Positions 5,497 through 7,003 of a stretch of 7,003 nucleotides of DNA are shown in pieces. The stretch is from Candidatus Competibacteraceae bacterium (GTDB taxonomy: Bacteria; Pseudomonadota; Gammaproteobacteria; Competibacterales; Competibacteraceae). The notes below the pieces were generated by a model. That model had not been told where the DNA came from, ran no database searches, and saw nothing but the letters and a program-made list of their open reading frames with translations. The translations under genes were made by a program, and so were the position numbers. The stretch is from the NCBI GenBank assembly GCA_020444985.1, contig JAGRHK010000086.1:1-7003 (forward strand), in the 5' to 3' direction. Numbering within the stretch: the stretch's first letter is position 1; each line of letters begins with the position of its first letter.

Positions 5497-5505
5497 TGGT
5501 ACCGT
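5497..5505 (+). promoter_or_regulatory. Weak candidate extended -10 element for acpP
   Basis: TGG followed by TACCGT (5500-5505) fits the extended -10 pattern TGnTAnnnT, but the hexamer matches only three consensus bases. No good -35 lies 16-18 bp upstream. If used, transcription would start near 5512 and leave a leader of about 65 nt. It is the best candidate seen in the gap but far from certain. Confidence 0.22.
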
Positions 5506-5576
5506 TGCGCCGGATTTCGCCCGTTCGTTGACGGCGGGCGCGGATGAAACAAACAGACAACGAGGAAATAAACCAG

Positions 5577-5822
5577 ATGACTGACATTAGCAACATCGAA
5601 GCCCGCGTCAAGAAGATCATCATTGAGCAGTTAGGGGTCAAGGAAGAGCAGGTCACCAATGAGGCGGCCTTCGTCGAGGATCTTGGCGCTGACTCGCTGG
5701 ATACCGTTGAACTGGTGATGGCTCTGGAAGAGGAATTCGAGTTGGAAATTCCCGATGAGGATGCCGAGAAAATCACTACGGTTCAACAGGCGATTGACTA
5801 TATCGCCACGCATCTCGGTTGA
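5577..5822 (+). CDS. acpP: Acyl carrier protein
   Basis: AcpP carries growing acyl chains on a 4'-phosphopantetheine arm and is the shared substrate carrier of FabH, FabG, FabF and PlsX. The 81-residue acidic protein has the attachment site Ser40 in GADSLDTVELVMALEEEF, followed by IPDEDAEKITTVQQAIDYI, almost identical to E. coli AcpP (78 residues). The start at 5577 is chosen because MTDISNIEARVKKII matches the family N-terminus and a GAGGAA lies about 10 nt upstream. The in-frame ATG at 5544 would add 11 non-conserved residues and overlap that ribosome-binding site. A long upstream gap and a downstream hairpin would let this gene be expressed as a separate abundant transcript. Confidence 0.98.
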   Translation: MTDISNIEARVKKIIIEQLGVKEEQVTNEAAFVEDLGADSLDTVELVMALEEEFELEIPDEDAEKITTVQQAIDYIATHLG

Positions 5823-5855
5823 AAATTCCCGGCGCGCCTTGCTCGGGTTCAGCCG

Positions 5856-5890
5856 CCGCGGCCGCCGCTGGGGGTCGCGGTCTTCTTTTG
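5856..5890 (+). terminator. Intrinsic terminator or attenuator between acpP and fabF
   Basis: CCGCGGCC (5856-5863) pairs with GGTCGCGG (5873-5880) in an 8-bp stem with one G-T pair and a 9-nt loop. It is followed at once by TCTTCTTTTG. A GC-rich stem plus T-rich tail 33 nt after the acpP stop is a good rho-independent terminator. The tail is interrupted by two C residues, so partial read-through into fabF is likely. This would give high acpP and lower fabF mRNA from the same start. Confidence 0.6.
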
Positions 5891-5906
5891 TCAGCGCAAC
5901 ACAGTA

Positions 5907-5911
5907 GAGGG
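5907..5911 (+). promoter_or_regulatory. Ribosome-binding site supporting the fabF GTG start
   Basis: GAGGG ends 7 nt before the GTG at 5919. It supports that codon as the start, because the next in-frame ATG (5949) falls inside the conserved VVVTGMG strand. Confidence 0.65.
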
Positions 5912-5918
5912 TAGTCCT

Positions 5919-7003
5919 GTGGCTAAGCGGCGAGTGGTAGTGACCGGTATGGGTATCGTATCGCCCGTCGGCAGCACCGTAGAAACAGCCTGGAACAGCA
6001 TTCTGGCCGGTCGCAGCGGTATTGGACCGATCGCCGCGTTCAATGTCGATGCGTTCCCAGTGCGCATCGGCGGCGCGGTGCAGGATTTTCAGATCGGACA
6101 GTATCTGCATCTCAAGGAAGCCAAGAAGATGGATGCCTTCATTCATTACGGCATTGGCGCGGCGGTGCAGGCGATTCAGGATTCCGGGCTGGAGATCACC
6201 GAGGCCAATGCCGAACGCATTGGCACATACATTGGTTCCGGCATCGGTGGTCTGCCGGGGATTGAGGAAGGGCATTCGGCGTTTCTGAAAGGTGGGCCAC
6301 GGCGGCTGACGCCTTTTTTCGTACCGCGCAGCATTATCAACATGGTGTCGGGCAACTTGACGATCATGTATGGCATTAAAGGCCCGAATCTGGCGGTGGT
6401 GACCGCCTGTACCACCGGAACGCACAGCATTGGTCTGGCCGGTCGATTGATTGCCTATGGCGATGCCGATGTCATGATCGCCGGCGGCGCGGAAATGGCC
6501 ACAACGCCGACTGGGCTCTGTGGCTTTGCGGCGGCGCGCGCCTTGTCGGTGCGTAACGATGAACCGGAGAAAGCCAGTCGTCCCTGGGACCGTGATCGCG
6601 ACGGTTTCGTGTTAAGCGATGGCGCCGGGGTTGTCGTGCTAGAGGAATACGAACACGCCAAAAAACGCGGCGCACAGATTTATGCGGAGCTGATCGGTTT
6701 CGGCATGAGCGGCGACGCCTATCACATGACCCTGCCGCCTCCCGATGGCGATGGGGCGCGCCGGGCGATGGTCAATGCTTTGCGCGATGGTGAAATCGCG
6801 CCTGAGGCTATCGATTATATCAATGCCCACGGGACTTCGACGCCAGCGGGCGACAAGATTGAAAGCGATGCGGTCAAAGCAGTGTTCGGCGATCATGCCT
6901 ATCAATTGGCGATGAGTTCGACGAAATCGATGACCGGTCACATGCTGGGCGCCGCCGGCGGCGTTGAAGCGATCTTTTCCATATTGGCGCTGCGTGATCA
7001 GGT
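5919..7003 (+). CDS. fabF: Beta-ketoacyl-ACP synthase II (FabF), GTG start, cut by the window edge
   Basis: FabF elongates acyl-ACP with malonyl-ACP and in E. coli handles the C16:1 to C18:1 step. The 361 visible residues begin (M)AKRRVVVTGMGIVSPVG, matching the E. coli start. They contain the active-site Cys164 (TACTTGTHSIG), His304 (NAHGTSTPAGDK) and His341 (STKSMTGHMLGAAGG), the complete Cys-His-His triad. Other conserved blocks are KKMDAFIHYGI (69-79), IGSGIGGL (105-112), GGPRRLTPFFVPRSIINMVSG (within 125-145) and RPWDRDRDGFVLSDGAG (221-237). E. coli FabF has about 413 residues, so roughly 50 C-terminal residues, including the GFGGTN region, lie beyond the edge. No frameshift or stop interrupts the frame. 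The start is GTG with GAGGG upstream. The gene sits behind the acpP hairpin and probably depends on read-through, because no clear promoter is seen in 5881-5918. Confidence 0.97.
   Translation, partial: MAKRRVVVTGMGIVSPVGSTVETAWNSILAGRSGIGPIAAFNVDAFPVRIGGAVQDFQIGQYLHLKEAKKMDAFIHYGIGAAVQAIQDSGLEITEANAERIGTYIGSGIGGLPGIEEGHSAFLKGGPRRLTPFFVPRSIINMVSGNLTIMYGIKGPNLAVVTACTTGTHSIGLAGRLIAYGDADVMIAGGAEMATTPTGLCGFAAARALSVRNDEPEKASRPWDRDRDGFVLSDGAGVVVLEEYEHAKKRGAQIYAELIGFGMSGDAYHMTLPPPDGDGARRAMVNALRDGEIAPEAIDYINAHGTSTPAGDKIESDAVKAVFGDHAYQLAMSSTKSMTGHMLGAAGGVEAIFSILALRDQ

Larger units (their letters stand above)
5373..5576 (+). other. Noncoding gap between fabG and acpP with several palindromes
   Basis: This 204-bp stretch has no credible gene and contrasts with the 3-58 bp gaps upstream in the operon. 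It holds a perfect 10-bp palindrome CCAGCGCTGG (5383-5392), whose CAGCGC can also pair with GCGCTG at 5408-5413. It also holds the perfect palindrome CCGAATTCGG (5449-5458) and GGAATTC (5480-5486). No T-tract follows the first hairpins, so a terminator for fabG is not clear. The length suggests that acpP has its own promoter, as in E. coli, but a consensus promoter is not obvious. Confidence 0.6.

Noticed and set aside
5369..5584. 71-codon plus-strand frame filling the fabG-acpP gap
   Set aside because: It would start with TTG at the fabG stop, overlaps the acpP start, has no family resemblance and covers the palindromic regulatory sequences.
5888..5918. TTGTCA (5888-5893) as a -35 box for a fabF promoter
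   Set aside because: No acceptable -10 hexamer occurs 16-18 bp downstream, and the bases belong to the terminator tail.
5631..6425. 264-codon minus-strand frame across acpP and fabF
   Set aside because: It crosses two well-supported genes and the terminator hairpin in antisense and resembles no known protein.

Overview
This window carries the conserved fatty-acid/ribosome cluster of a gammaproteobacterium. Divergent yceF (Maf) faces yceD-rpmF-plsX-fabH-fabG-acpP-fabF, the layout known from Escherichia coli. YceD, L32, AcpP, FabG, FabH and FabF all resemble the E. coli proteins closely. The DNA is moderately GC-rich, so this is not an enteric bacterium. A purple-sulfur/Competibacter-like lineage is only a guess.

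Layout. The left edge (1-272) is the C-terminal tail of a gene that starts outside the window; it may be a sugar-ABC-transporter binding protein. A noncoding stretch (273-537) follows, with an inverted repeat and an extended -10 promoter. It precedes a class II aldolase/adducin-type protein (538-1095) that has Asp where this family normally has its catalytic Glu. This gene converges on yceF (1127-1726, minus), and a 12-nt inverted repeat spans the shared 3' ends. The 98-bp yceF/yceD divergent gap holds a near-consensus sigma-70 promoter (TTGACA, 17 bp, TATGAT). Its predicted transcription start lies only a few bases before the yceD ATG.

The main operon is tightly packed from yceD to fabG. yceD and rpmF link 23S rRNA/L32 production to lipid synthesis. 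plsX makes acyl-phosphate for phospholipids, fabH starts fatty-acid chains and fabG reduces beta-ketoacyl-ACP. fabH probably starts at a TTG that overlaps the plsX stop codon. fabD, which lies between fabH and fabG in E. coli, is absent. A 204-bp noncoding gap precedes acpP, and a GC-rich hairpin with a T-rich tail separates acpP from fabF. This arrangement would allow acpP to be transcribed at a high level on its own. fabF starts with GTG and runs off the right edge.

I found no undescribed system: no mobile element, CRISPR array, defence locus or RNA gene. The observations most worth following are regulatory. Paired GAATTC-centred palindromes lie in both promoter-bearing gaps of the operon, spaced about two and three helical turns apart. 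yceD appears to have a near-leaderless mRNA. fabD is missing, and the aldolase-like protein has an altered active site.
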